Assembly (NCBI GenBank): GCA_009746045.1
Contig: RPFO01000084.1
Location: forward strand, 1,294,176 to 1,358,175
Direction: 5' to 3'
DNA length: 64,000 bases
Source of the DNA: Mesostigma viride
Lineage: Eukaryota > Streptophyta > Mesostigmatophyceae > Mesostigmatales > Mesostigmataceae
Shown one piece after another: positions 38,607-49,931 of the stretch. The stretch's first letter is position 1. Every line of letters begins with the position of its first letter. The notes below the pieces were generated by a model. The model ran no database searches and was not told the DNA's origin. It saw only the letters and a program-made list of their open reading frames with translations. The position numbers were made by a program, and so were the translations under genes.

Positions 38607-40216
38607 GAATCACTGAGAGGGACATAGCCGCACATTCCCCGATCACATTCCCTGAGCTTGTACTGCAGATGTCAACGCCTAGTGGGTTCTCGAGCTGGTG
38701 GTGTGCATTCCGTAAGGCACTTGAGGAGTGGCAGGGCTACGGGGTGTATGAACCGCTTGACACGGTGCCGAAGGGGGCTAGGGTGCTTCCGCTGAAGATG
38801 GTGCTGTCCCACAAGGTGAAGGCAGGTGTGGAGATCTGCTACGTGAGGCCGGTATCACAAGAGTTTGCAGGTACTAGCCCGCTGGCCAAGGAGGAGCTCT
38901 ACACCCCAGGGATGGCATGGGACACGTTCAGGATGGTTAGCATGATTTTTCTTAGCTTTCTGGACGAAGGCAAGGACTACGCGTGTGCGTCCATTGATGT
39001 CAAGCGCGCATTCCCTAACTCTAGCGAGGAAGTGGCGCAAGAGGTGTGGGAGGGTACTCCGCCTCTAGTGGTGCAGACGCCGCCGTTCTGGAAGGAGGTG
39101 GTCACGTCTGAGTTCATGGGTCTGTGCAAGGCTATAGAGGGTCTGCAGAGCGCGTCGATTGTTTGGAGGATAACCCTCATGCGTGCGTTGGGTGAGATCG
39201 CAGAGTTTGAGGTATCTCCCTACGACCCATCGTTGTTCGTGGCGCGGATGCCGTCTGGTCCTATGTTTGTACAACTGCATGGGGATGACTTGCGTGTCAT
39301 TGCTTCGCGGTCAGCCTTGCATGCATTCTATGCTGACATTGGGCGGCGGTTCCCAGTGGGTGAGTTGCAGCAATTGGGGCCGCAGACGCCACGGGTGTTT
39401 TGCGGGGTGGTGCAAACCCTGCGGGTGGTGTCGGGTAAGCACCGGATGCACTTGGGTATTCCTGACAAGTACAGGGAGGAGCTCATGCGCGATGTGGAGG
39501 AGTTGTGCGCCAAGGGTTTGTGGAGCAGATTGCGTGGCAAGCTCGGCTGGATGGCAGCGGTGTGTGGGCCTGACCTGCTGGTGTTAAGCAGGACTGTGGA
39601 TGAGGTGTTGGCTCTCGTTTCTCCGTCTGTGATCAAGCAGTATGTTGCTGAGAGCCAGGGTGTAGTACTTTCTGGTTTGTCTCTTTCTCAGCCGATTGTG
39701 TTGCATTGCTTTGCTGACACGTCTGGCGAGGGCAGGGAGCTCACCAAGACGAGAGCTCGCATGGGCGGCTTGTTTGTGCTCTCCAACCCCAAGGGCAATG
39801 GTTCGCTCTGTGGGTGGTACTCTAGGTTGTGCCGCAGGGTGGCAGTTGGATCGGATACCAATGAGTGTCGCGGGGTGTGTGAGTGCATCAAGGCGTCCCT
39901 GTATCTAGAGCAATTTCTGCGCTGGATGGGCAAGTGGCTGGATGCTCGTTTGGTACTGACCACGACTGTGCATACCGACAGTCAGCCGCTTGTGAGTTTC
40001 ATTCTCAACAGCCTGTCCAGGACGCGCGACCTGGATTTCCTACTACTCAAGGAGCTGTCATACGCAGTGAGCGTGCTTCATCTACCTGGGAAGCTCAACC
40101 CGGCTGATGCGCTGACCAAGCTGTTTGCTGGGGCGCGAGACCAGTATCGCCTCCTGCGGATGGTCATGGGGGGCTCTCTCGGGGATCTGCAAGGACTGCT
40201 GGATGGTTTGATGTAG
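38607..40216 (+). CDS. element A reverse transcriptase-RNase H (copy 2)
   Basis: An open frame (first ATG at 38669) carries RT and RNase H without a break: EELYTPGM, SIDVKRAFPN, LQSASIVWR, VQLHGDDLRVIA, LRGKLGWMAAVCGPDLL, WYSRLCRRVAVGSDTNECR, TVHTDSQPLVSF and LPGKLNPADALTK. Fusion in one frame confirms that the HGDD box belongs to the same Copia-like polymerase and is not produced by a frameshift. Confidence 0.9.
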
Positions 40217-40689
40217 ATCTGGGCAATGGACCATGTGGCATGAGAATTTCAGGCTGGCAGGCGTTGGGACGCATTACATGTGGGCTGGGAATGACCCCTG
40301 GATCGAGCCCATCTCAGGATGACCCAGTACGGTTGGATAACTCTATCTTGGTGGGGATGTACCCGATGGGATGGTCCTGGGTTGAGGACCTGATCGGAGG
40401 CGGGGACTGTGGTTGGTGATGTGTGAAAGTCCGTGGGTTCAGGGTGTGGTTGGTGTTGGAGCCGAGGGTGGTCTTTTGATCAGTCTTGTATTCTCGCTTG
40501 CTTACTTGACTTACTGACAGATGCTGGTTGTACTACCAGGGCGTGAATGGGCGCCAAGTGAGGGGTGCGGACTCCCCTAGTACATAGCGTCCTGTGTTAG
40601 TGCTTCCTGGTGAGGTGTCTGTCGGTTACTCTCGAGCTGAGTGAGATAATGATTGGTGGATGTGTGACTGCTCGGGAAAAAGCGGCTGG

Positions 40690-41271
40690 TGTTATATTAT
40701 AGGTTTCAGCTCGCAGTCACATGGAAATAATTAATGATTGTGTGCCGGTACTTAGCCATTTTGTGGTTCGAGGCGTTCGGGTTAATTCGGCGCATTGGGA
40801 CTTAGCCGTTTTGAGGTTCGGCTGAATTTTGGCTTGTGTGACCACGACGATTTAAGTTACGCTGTGTGCGTTATGCCTCGTGAGTTACGCCCTAGACTTT
40901 GGCTGTGCAGCACTGGTCCGGTACTGAGGTGCGGACTAGGATTCTGGGTACTGCCGGCTGGCGTGACAAGTGGCGAGATACTGGTGTGTGTCGATTGGTC
41001 GGTACTCGGCTGGTGTGTTGTAACGGAGATGTGTAACGGAGATGCGTTCCCAGGCTTGCGTTGGTGCCTAGCGCCGCAGGCTAGCCTAGCCGCCTGACAG
41101 ACGATGATGATCCAAAAGCCAGCATTGTGTTGCGGCGGTCCAACGGTTGTTGCTGCTATGCTGGCAATGGCTATGGTTGCGCTGGTAAATTAAGCTGGGG
41201 GCTTGGCTCTGAGTTTGTAACCTGATTACCGTAAATTATCATTTAATAAAAGTTCGAACTCAATTTTAACA
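40690..41271 (+). repeat. element A 3' LTR (copy 2)
   Basis: 582 bp. One base shorter than in copy 1 because of a missing T in the GTGACCTACGACG segment. Followed by GAACA. Confidence 0.93.
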
Positions 41272-41276
41272 GAACA

Positions 41277-44200
41277 CCCTCGCGAGTCAAATCGCGGACC
41301 CACCCTGCCACCGAGACAGCCATGGGAAGCCCCCGCGAAGGCCCATCCGCAGGCTGAAGCTCACTTGGCGTCCAGACCCATTGTGAGCGGCTGCCGGTGA
41401 CCAACGTTAGAGCGCACAACCGGCGGCATTGCTTGTTTAACCGGTAAGAAGAGGAACGCCCTTTAGCCAAGCAGCCCAAAGCGGCAGTGGAGTCCACTAA
41501 CCTCACCACCCGCTTACCCCATCCATGTTCCGAGGTTCCGGGCCGAGCGCTCCACCCCCTTCACAGCGGCCCGCACTTCCTTCTCGTTGATGTGCATGGT
41601 CGAATCGCGCCAGCGACTCTTGATCCCTACGCGCCATCGCCCGTGGATGATGGCTCTTTCCGCGGCCTTGGTCAAGGGTCTAGGCCCGGCATTCATGGCC
41701 TCACCTGGGGTGAGGAGGGTTGGGTAACCCCGCACCTCCCGGGCCCGAGCTAATTCCGTCACCTCAGCTGGGGCCATCTCAGCGTAGACAACCCCCTGCC
41801 CAAAACTAGACGCATCCGAGGCCACCACCACCGGAGCCAGGGCAGCCCCCCGGTCCACACGGAGCATGGGGGCCAACGCCATGGCACACTCGAGCTCATC
41901 GCGTACACCTTGCCACAAAGGTCGCGTTCGCTGGCCCCACCCCTTGAGGTTGATGAACTTAAAACTCTGCTGCCATATGGACAAGCAAGTGCGGCTGAGC
42001 ATCTGCAGCCACACCCACCGGCCCACGACGGCCGCCAGCGCCTCAGCGGTAGCGCGTCCCCTCTCGAGGAGCACACGAGTGTGCTCAACCACAAGGGTGA
42101 GCTGCTTAGCTGTCGGCTCCAACACCCCATCCCGCCGGTGAACAACACCCAGAGCTTCTAGCTCATCCTCCCCCTCCGGGCTAGCCATGATCGTCTTGTC
42201 CTTGGAGGGCACAAGGTTGTTAGGCGCGTACCCGTCTTCAATAGCACTCGTGATTAAGCGATTCACCGCCTCGCACGTGCGCCCATTGCTGACCACCAGG
42301 TCATCAATAGTGATGGATACCATAGGGGCAGGGGGGTCCTCAAGGTCGATTTGCATCTCCCTCGTGCTCTCCTCCTTGTACTCGATGGCTAGGGCGGTTG
42401 GGTTACCCCATGCATTCCGAAGCACGGTCAGCTCCCCTTCACTTGTGAGGCGGTTCACCTGCCGTCTAGGATTCAAAGCGCCCGTGGCATAGAGGACCAT
42501 CTCATGGATGGCTTCCCCTAGCGCTACAGCGTGGGAGTGCCCCATGGCCAGCACTTTCAGCACTGGCCACACCCTCCTTCGCCGCCCCGGCAGCCCGACA
42601 TCGGTGGACCACAAATCAGGTAGCCCTTGATAATCCCACCACCACTCCGGCACTTGGATGGTATAGTAATACGAGACCAGATCGCTCTTGGCCGTGTAGC
42701 ACCGACCCTTGATATAGACCTCCGAGTATATGCCCAGGTGGGGTAACACCGTCTTAGGGGGGTCCACCCACAGTGCGTTCCCCAACTTCTTATTCACAAT
42801 GAGCCTTAACTCCCCCACTCCTTTGGCCACCCCAAAACATCCGTCTACCCACTTTGGCCGCGTCTCTCGGAACTCCACCATCCCCACGTCCGCTGCCCTC
42901 CCCATCAACTTGCCCCACTCCGCCATGGTGCACCCTCGGCTGGGGGCAGGTACATTCCAATACCTCGCACTGGCAGCCACCTCCGGCTTGATGCAGTTGG
43001 CCTCGCTGGCGTACACCTCTCGCCAACTAGGTCGTAGCGCCAGCAAGTCCAGCAGCTTCGCCTTTCCTGCCACCTCGCGCTTCGGCAGACTCACCCGCTC
43101 CGCCACAAGTTGTTCATACTTGTTCTGTTTCCCATAGATTAGATCACTTCCCTTTGCGGGGCCTGTCGCAACGCCTACGCGGCGACTGTACCACTCACAG
43201 TGCTTCTTGACCCTTTTCAGGGCCTCCGCCGTTCCCCTGGAGCACGCGCCTCCAGATTTAGGCGGAGGGTCTGCCCCCCCGTGCCATAGCCAATTCAACC
43301 ACGTAATCACCTTGTGTTGTAGAGTGAAGGTCCGGCGGCGGCGAGTTGCACGCTGGCGTCTGCGTGCTGACCTCACTCTCCCCCACGTAGTGCTTAGAGG
43401 CATTGTAGGAAGAGGCAGTGGAAAGGGGGAGCGGTTTACCCTTTCGGTGTTTACTTGGTTTGCTGGGCCTTGCCCAGCTTCTCCATCATCGTGGCGCTTT
43501 GCAGGGCCATCTTCATGGCCGGGTTGCTCACCAAGGAGGCATCCTCCTTGAGAGCAAGGAGGTGGCCAGCCACCTTCCACCCTCCAGACCCCTGGCTCTC
43601 CACTAGGAGCATTGCTGCAACCACCCTCATGAGATACTCTACCCCAGCCAACTCCCCGGCTGCCGGCCCCAACTCCTTGAAGAGTGTGTCCATGGCCAGG
43701 GCGATGTTCATGACCACCTTCCTGCTTTCCTGGTTCCTCCACCCTCCTTGGCGAGTAGCCATGATCCAACTCTTTATCCCCCCTCCATTGTCGTTGGCAT
43801 CCTCGAGCACCTCGGGGAGCACTCTCTCTTGCACCCTCCAATTCACCACTTGTGCTCGGGTGGGCAGCGTCACCCCTTTGGTCTTTTTCGGCTTCCTGGA
43901 AGCCCCATCTGCCCCGGCCAGCGCATCCTTCAATTTCGTCAGGAAATCCTCTTCCTCGGACTCCTCCTCCTCCCCCTCTACTTTTGCCCGCCTGCCCCTG
44001 CTTGCCAATAATAGCCGCCAGCTCCAAGAGCTGCTCCCTCACATCCCCCGCGGCCTTTCCCTTGCTCGGGGCTGGGCTTCCGACTTTTTTCGTCCCCTTT
44101 TTCGCCCCTTTCGTGGGCCGGCGTGGTGGCTGCATCTCCTCTTCGTCCGAGTCCGCCAAGTCCCGGGCGCTTTGGAGGGCTGCCACTAGCGCTTCGTTTG

Positions 44201-44339
44201 GGTCCGCTGCTGCCAGAATTTCAGGCCCGTCCACGTGGTCGACCAGCAGTCCAACGACGGACTCCAGCTGGGCCGCAGACCACCGGCTGACAGTAGTTAC
44301 CCAGTCGGTCCCGAGGACCGCCTCAAAGGCAGCGCACAC
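41277..44339 (-). pseudogene. DIRS gag and RT-RNase H region (copy 2)
   Basis: Pol runs from ATG at about 43401 through the RT box VSITIDDLVVS to RNase H. It carries the same one-G frameshift as copy 1 at about 41514-41518 and ends at the Copia A insertion (41272). Gag is better preserved here: 43451-44008 is open and starts MASRGRRAKVEGEEEE, while 44339 downwards encodes the N-terminal part in a neighbouring frame. A 941-residue open frame spans 41514-44339, but its middle third reads as Gly/Arg-rich noise opposite the gag frame. The real products are therefore gag and pol in different frames. Confidence 0.75.
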
Positions 44340-44581
44340 TTCAGGCAGGCCCGAGCAAGTGGAGAGCTCCTGATGGAGCCTTTTCTTCTGCGTCGGCCAG
44401 CCTAGTCAACCCTTTCCCGTCTGTTTAGTAGCTGTCGGCACCTCGGGATTAGCTTTCGGTAATTGCTTCCCAGCACCTGTCGAACCTGGCTTCCGCCCGG
44501 GCTTCGGCATTCCAGCCGCTTTGCAGAAAGGAATTCCGGGCGTCAGCTACGCTGCCCCTGACCCCTGTCGCCGCCTTCGTC

Positions 44582-44964
44582 AAAACAAAAGAGACCGCCA
44601 TGAGCTAGGTGAGCAAGCTTTTATCGTGTTTCAAGGCCAACGGCTCTCTACCAACGGCCAGATCCGGCAACGGCCTCTAAACAGTTTTAGCCGTCAAGTT
44701 TTACTTCAGATATTGCTTGTTGCAAACCCGTCCGCAATCACAGATCTGTTAGGAGAACCTAGACGCAAAAATCCGTCGTCAAGGTACTCAGCACCGGCCG
44801 TCAAGGTATGGGCCGCAACAATTAGGCCATATCATCCGTAATACTCGTACACTAGAAGCCTAATCAACCTTATTACGATCACATCACCCAGCTCTATTTC
44901 ACCTAGCATCAGCGGCTCCCCTTCCGTATCACTATAAAGAAACTATGTTCAGAGAACCCCGATT
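44582..44964 (-). repeat. DIRS A1 repeat (copy 2)
   Basis: 383 bp, corresponding to 19854-20236. It marks the right boundary of the element against host GTTGCAAACA. Confidence 0.88.
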
Positions 44965-45141
44965 GTTGCAAACAATTCTAGCCGAGGACAAATTCTTTTA
45001 TTATCAAAATAGTATGCCATATAAATGATGACAAATATTCACTGCATTTGCTGACCACCCCGCATTTGCTAGCTGGGCCCTGTATGTAATGGCCTCCCAT
45101 TTCCCATCGGACCATGCTGAATTTCTCATCCAATGAATCTG

Positions 45142-45317
45142 CTACGTTGGAAACATGGCATGCAGCGCCCCGCCAGGACGCTGCATGCCAGGGTTGATTG
45201 GCTCGTGTAGAATGCCAAAAAACACAGCCATGTTGCGGCAACCCATGGTAGTTTTCCGAAATGCGACTACGAGTCCTTGCTCCAGGTGCGTTGGCGCTTC
45301 GCCGGTGTGCCGCTTTT
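45142..45317 (-). CDS. possible terminal exon of the host gene (copy 2)
   Basis: After a GTGGAGCAG acceptor, one frame reads KRHTGEAPTHLEQGLVV, then TTMGCRNMAVFFGILHEP, and stops at TAG 45142. An alternative frame stays open to 44978. An ATAATAAAAG motif near 45000 could be the polyadenylation signal, placing the gene end about 30 bases from the DIRS element. Confidence 0.35.
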
Positions 45318-45530
45318 CTGCTCCACAAACATATACGAAAATCCGGAAAATACAAGGGATGAAAATCAAGTTCATACATTAGAAAGCAAGCAGTAGCAGC
45401 AGCAGCCGTATCAAGAGATGTTCCAATGATACGTTATGGATGGGTGACATGGCTGTGAACAGCCTACGCAAAAATTCACGATATGCATGCAAAATACACG
45501 GCATGGGCAAACATATCTTGAGCTCCTTAC

Positions 45531-45567
45531 TCGTCAATGATTGCCACTTTGTTGGCGTCCAGAGCTT
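45531..45567 (-). CDS. possible 37-base exon near the host gene 3' end (copy 2)
   Basis: Between acceptor TGTGGTGCAG and donor GACGA|GTAAGG. One frame reads ALDANKVAIIDE. Copy 1 counterpart: 20803-20839. Confidence 0.35.
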
Positions 45568-46928
45568 CTGCACCACAAAAACATCACATCCAGAAGGCTA
45601 GCATGAAGAAACGAGGAGCTAACCTATGTACCTGTGCACAAAACCCCTACCTTGCTTCCTTGACAATTCCTTGCCTACATAAATGTGGTGGGGTGGCATG
45701 CATAAATGGATGTGGTGGGGTGCCCCAATGAAAAATAATACCCATTCACTTCCCCACTGAAAAGTAAGGAACAATAACCTTACCTGCCTGCCCCCGGCCA
45801 TATCAATCAAATAATTAAATGAAAGATGCCTGCCGCCCCTCAAAAAAAAAAAAAACTGATGCCTGCCCCCGACACCCAAAAAAATTTTACCCCCTGCAAC
45901 CGCTCCCTTTGTATGATTGATGGAATAAATTATCAATGCCTCTGCATGCCCTCATTGGAACAGGTATAGCAGATGTCACAAAGAATGCAACAATCGGATT
46001 TCTCTGAACAATCGGATTGCTTTTTTCTTGCATGACGCTGGGCACGCGTTGGCCGAGGCTATGGTGATGCAAGGAATGCCGACGCCTCCCCGGCCTTGTG
46101 CCCGCTCGGGCGCAGGGCTTAATTAAATTAACAGACGGGCGGCAGCCCCTGAGCTTCCGGTTTCACGGAAGTCACAGCGGCTGCCAAGTGTCCGGACTGA
46201 TTCTCACTTTGGAACTGGGTCCGGATGGTTGGGAATCTGCGCAGGAGGTTGGGCTGCGCTAGTGCAATATTCAGATCGAATATGAAGGGGAAGATCTGCT
46301 TGTCGAAACGGAAGGGCTGGCCTGCGTGGCAGCCTTGTACCTGAGGATGCTTGCGCTTCGGGTTAAGGTTCTGTGACGTTGGCTGGCCTGCCTTGGGCTG
46401 GTTCGTACCTGGGGATGCTTGCGCTCCGGGTTGGACTAGTTGAGGTCGTGGCGATAATTTTAATAAATTTAAAAATATTTTCACTCACACCGTTGTTTGG
46501 CGCGCGGTCTCGGCGCTGGGGGTGAGGGCTGATATGCGGCCTTGATTATATGCCTAACGGTAAATCTGTTAGCATGGTAGGTGCGGGGGTGTGCCCCTGT
46601 CAAGGACGATGCTCTCCTAAAGGGGTCGTGGCGAAATATAGTGAGAAACGAAACTTGGGGTTTCGGTAATTGCTTGATCGCTGTGTCTTCTGCTTTGTCT
46701 TCGCAACAACAACAACTCCTGTTGCCGATCAGAGGGGAGGCCTTCTTTGGGGTCGGTGGCGGGCCCTGCAAAGGGTCAATTCGCGGGAATGTGGTTACCT
46801 ATAACAGTGGATCAATGCATCCACAGCTGCTGGTGTTAAAACGGGGTCCATTGCGGCAGGGCATTCTCGATGGACACGCGGTCCTGGGAGAGAGGGGAGC
46901 GGCTTTGAGTCAGCCAGGCGTGGGGGAG

Positions 46929-47662
46929 TTGGGGATTCGCAAACTTTGCTCGGAGAACTGCAAATGGCAGGGGACGCCATTTTGCTGTCCATTTTAAGCG
47001 ACCACTTAATGTTTTCAATAAGAAGTTGGTGGAGTGGGAGCAATGGATACACGAATCGGATTTCTCTGAAAATAGTTTCTTATAATGGGCGAGAACGAAC
47101 GCCGCAATCGAAGTGTTCCTGACGGCGGCAAAGATTACGTGGCACGCTCTTGGGGTTCCAGTTTCGCTGGCATGGCCGGCGACTAGGGCCGTTTTTAGCG
47201 GATGATAATCAGTTTGGATTTTGTAACTGGGTGATTAGTTACGGGCAGTTTTCGTTGTTGTTCAGGCGGTTAAAAAGGTCGTATTTATAAGGCCTTTTAA
47301 TTTTGTATGCTGGCCTGAAACTGCCTTTGATTGGCGACTAGTGTAGTTAAAAGTTCTGACTCGAATCATTTTGCTGACATTTCGTAGTTGCCGGTCTGAC
47401 ATTAGTTGTGTCAGTAAGGCTGGGATTTTTTTAGGGGCGTTGCCATGTAGCGTGTTGTGTCGTCTTTTTAGGGACCTTGCGAGGAAGGGGAAGGTCTTTT
47501 TTCTTGCCCACCCACCCTCCCTGTGTTTTGTTGTCTTGGGGATTCGCAAACTTTGCTCGGAGAACTGCAAATGGCAGGGGAAGCCATTTTGCTGTCCATT
47601 TTAAGCGACCACTTAATGTTTTCAATAAGAAGTTGGTGGAGTGGGAGCAATGGATACACGAA
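46929..47662. repeat. 127-bp direct repeats flanking ~480 bp (copy 2)
   Basis: Same structure as 22198-22931, with the same single mismatch between its two repeats. Confidence 0.55.
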
Positions 47663-47735
47663 CAAATTTCCCTTGCACACACATTCTTATGTAAACTAAA
47701 AAACAACACGAGTACTGTAACTGAAACCAAAATAC

Positions 47736-47840
47736 CTTGAGTGGTGAGGACACCCCGGAAGAGCCCACACTGGCATCATCACTGTCTGAGTCATCACCAG
47801 CATGGCGCCCCAAGGCTCTCTCTTGGCGCGTCCAGTCAAC
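47736..47840 (-). CDS. host gene small exon (copy 2)
   Basis: 105 bases between acceptor TCTTTGCAG and donor CTCAAG|GTATTT, coding for 35 residues (VDWTRQERALGRHAGDDSD and an acidic/Ser-rich rest). Both ends are in phase 0. The acidic Ser-rich content resembles the other exons of this gene. Confidence 0.5.
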
Positions 47841-48000
47841 CTGCAAAGAAATGGAAACAAGATATCGGAAAACCATTTGATGGCGCTGAATACACAACTC
47901 TCACACAACATACTAGCACATTCATAAATTCATTTCATGCAGATCAACGGCGATAAAAAAACAAAAAAACTCTGACAACCGCATCTCTGTGAGCACCTAC

Positions 48001-48263
48001 CGATGTTGCTGTCATCGTGTGACTTGACATCGAGACATCAGCATTCCTTTGCCGCTGAACAGGGCCTTTTGCCTCATCAACAACGCCTCCAGCCTTGCCC
48101 ATTCCACCTCCGCTTCCGTCAGGGCTGGCGGCTCTGGTGGTTCAGCATCACAGAAAGCAAGCTGCCGCATTGCTGCAGGAAGTGGCGATGTGAAGTTGCA
48201 CGGCAGCGCCCCCCCCCCCGAGGCAACGGCCCCATCGCCACCCTGGTCCTTAGAAAACCCCAT
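48001..48263 (-). CDS. possible further exon of the host gene (copy 2)
   Basis: An open frame with protein-like sequence (ALTEAEVEWARLEALLMRQK) that precedes a strong donor, ATCG|GTAGGT, at 48000-47999. It overlaps the stop of the main exon in another frame, and a TGA occurs just before the donor in this frame. A C-run of variable length (nine or ten, near 48210) may hide the real frame. Copy 1 counterpart: about 23270-23531. Confidence 0.3.
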
Positions 48264-49755
48264 GCTCTCCGCTGTGGCCTAAGGCCTTGGCCTTGCAGGC
48301 CTCCGCCTCCGCTTTGGCCTTGGCCTCCGCCTCCGCTTTGGCCTTGGCCTCCGCCTCCGCTTTGGCCTTGGCCTCCGCCTCCGCTTTGGCCTTGGCCTCC
48401 GCCTCCGCTTTGGCCTTGGCCTCCGCCTCCGCTTTGGCCTTGGCCTCCGCCTCCGCTTTGGCCTTGGCCTCCGCCTGCGCTTTGGCCTTCGCCTCCGCCT
48501 GCGCTTTGGCCTTGGCCTCCGCCTGTGCTTTGGCCTTGGCCTCCGCCTGAGCTTTGGCCTTGGCCTCCGCCTGAGCTTTGGCCTTGGCCTCCGGCTCCGC
48601 TTTGGCCTTGGCCTCCGGCTCGGCTTTGGCCTTGGCCTCCGGCTCGGCTTTGGCCTTGGCCTTTGCATTAGCCTTGGAGTCCACCTCCGCTTTGGCCTTG
48701 ACTTTGACCTCTGCTCCCCCCTCCGTCTCCGCCTCCCTCCCGTCCTCCGCCTCCTCCCCCTCACTGTCCCCACCCTCCTCCTCGTCTGCCATCCTCTTCT
48801 TCTTCTTTTCTTGCTTCTTTAGCTGACGCTCTTCCTCTGCCTTGACCTGGCACTTGGCGTACCACTGGCGGCGCTTGACTTTGCCGTAGTTGACGAGGTC
48901 ATCCTGGACAACATTGTCCAGGACCACCCAGGCATGCAGCTCCTTGCTATCTCCACCCTGCGGCAAACTGTCCAGGGGAGCATTGTAAACAGCTGTCTGC
49001 CCGGAGTAATCCACAAACTTGATTTCCCACAGACTTTTTCTTTTCCGTGGATTGTGCGCTTGTATCTTGCCGATCTCCCAAATGATCGAGCTCGGCTCGT
49101 CCGGCAGAACCAGAAGGTAGCGCTGGGCCACAAAAAGGCCAACCTCTGGTTGTGCCGGTGGATCCCGCACCGTGGCCTTGGTAGAAAGCGCACTAAGAAA
49201 ATGTTGCAGGCCCAGGTCAAGAGGGGGGGAGCCTTCTGCCTGCTTGGCTGCCTTCTTGCCCCCTTTCTGGGCCGCCAGGTTGCCTGCCTTGTCGCCCGCC
49301 ACCTCGCCCGCCACCTCACCGTTTGCCTTGCCGTCTGCCTTCTTTCCCCCCACCTCGCCCGCCTTCTTTCCCCCCGTCCCGGCCACCTTCTTTTCCGCCA
49401 TCTCCCCCGCCGTCTCGCCCATCTTCTTTCGCACCTTGTCACCCTCACCCCCCTCCTTGCGGGCAGAATTTTCCACCTTCTTCACGGCCGGTACAAAAGC
49501 AGCCTTGGCAGATGGACCATCTTGGACTGCAATGAGGCACTCCTTCGCTTTGCTAGCAGCAAAGGCTGCTGGCGGGAGTGGTGGCGTGATGAAAATAGTG
49601 GGCCCCGCGGCTGATTTCTGCATCAACGGCTGAGCTGGGGGCCCTGCGGTGGCCGCTGCAGCCCTCAGCATTTTCGCCTCCGCCAGCTCGCGCTCGAGCC
49701 TTTCGATGTGGTCGTCCTGCGTCGTTTGGATGTCCATCGGCTTGATCTCGTCGGT
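48250..49755 (-). CDS. host gene main exon, Lys/Ala/Glu-rich repeat protein
   Basis: Starts after acceptor TTGTGCAG (49760-49756) with TDEIKPMDIQ and a short coiled-coil-like HIERLERELAEAK. A Lys/Gly/Ala-rich region follows, then a compact segment at about residues 208-268 (GLFVAQRYLLVLPDEPSSI, WEIGKIQ, WEIKFVDYSGQTAVYN). That segment has the look of a small beta-barrel domain, but I cannot assign a family. The C-terminal ~140 residues are KAKAEAEA repeats from a 24-bp minisatellite, ending at TAA 48250. No transposase motif is visible. A nuclear or nucleic-acid-associated role is only a guess from composition. Confidence 0.65.
   Translation of the reverse strand, partial: TDEIKPMDIQTTQDDHIERLERELAEAKMLRAAAATAGPPAQPLMQKSAAGPTIFITPPLPPAAFAASKAKECLIAVQDGPSAKAAFVPAVKKVENSARKEGGEGDKVRKKMGETAGEMAEKKVAGTGGKKAGEVGGKKADGKANGEVAGEVAGDKAGNLAAQKGGKKAAKQAEGSPPLDLGLQHFLSALSTKATVRDPPAQPEVGLFVAQRYLLVLPDEPSSIIWEIGKIQAHNPRKRKSLWEIKFVDYSGQTAVYNAPLDSLPQGGDSKELHAWVVLDNVVQDDLVNYGKVKRRQWYAKCQVKAEEERQLKKQEKKKKRMADEEEGGDSEGEEAEDGREAETEGGAEVKVKAKAEVDSKANAKAKAKAEPEAKAKAEPEAKAKAEPEAKAKAQAEAKAKAQAEAKAKAQAEAKAKAQAEAKAKAQAEAKAKAEAEAKAKAEAEAKAKAEAEAKAKAEAEAKAKAEAEAKAKAEAEAKAKAEAEACKAKALGHSGEHGVF
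48302..48660 (-). repeat. 24-bp coding minisatellite (copy 2)
   Basis: About 15 units of TTTGGCCTTGGCCTCCGCCTCCGC (plus strand), coding for KAKAEAEA and variants with Gln or Pro at the distal end. The corresponding copy 1 tract (23570-23921) runs into the assembly gap. Confidence 0.9.
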
Positions 49756-49868
49756 CTGCACAAGAGAGCATTGATACGAAATGAAGGGTCCGAGTTAATG
49801 CTTCAGCGAGTACACTAAGGGGCCGGGTACACTGACGCATCGGTAGTTTCATTAAATAATTATGACAC

Positions 49869-49884
49869 TGGCGGCGCTGGCCAC
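49869..49884 (-). CDS. possible 16-base microexon of the host gene
   Basis: Lies between a TTTGCAG acceptor and a GTGTCA donor. Its 16 bases restore the frame between the exon ending at 49932 (two bases into a codon) and the one starting at 49755. The donor is weak, so this is tentative. Confidence 0.3.
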
Positions 49885-49931
49885 CTGCAAACGATAAATA
49901 AAACAAAAGATTTTCGAATAGCTACATTTAC

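Larger units (their letters stand above)
25897..41271 (+). mobile_element. Copia-like LTR element A, copy 2 (contains element B)
   Basis: Same element and insertion site as copy 1, with target duplication GAACA at 25892-25896 and 41272-41276. The RT-RNase H part is intact as one 515-residue frame and the integrase part as one of 554 residues. The breaks are at 38094 (four extra bases, ATCG, relative to copy 1) and at 38605 (one T missing). Confidence 0.93.
24201..44964 (-). mobile_element. DIRS-like retroelement, copy 2, complete ends
   Basis: Both ends are present: A1 at 44582-44964, then, after the coding region, B1 (24743-24867), A2 (24359-24739) and B2 (24201-24325). Copia A (25897-41271), itself holding Copia B, is inserted between RNase H and the recombinase. 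Flanks are TTCTATTAA on the left and GTTGCAAACA on the right with no target duplication, as expected for tyrosine-recombinase insertion. Confidence 0.9.
24697..48653. repeat. ~24 kb direct duplication, copy 2
   Basis: Position 24697 aligns with position 1 and 48653 with the last base before the gap. Copy 2 continues beyond that point without a break into the rest of the host gene (48654-50417). It also has the complete left end of the DIRS element (24201-24867), of which copy 1 shows only the last 171 bases inside the window. Copy 2 is therefore the better reference for both structures. Confidence 0.95.

Noticed and set aside
43500-44000. Middle of the 941-codon DIRS frame (41514-44339) as coding
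   Set aside because: It reads as Gly/Arg-rich noise here, while the overlapping frame gives a plausible gag; the long frame is fortuitous.
48302-48660. 24-bp tandem array as a possible CRISPR
   Set aside because: Head-to-tail units without spacers, in frame within a protein-coding exon of a eukaryotic gene.
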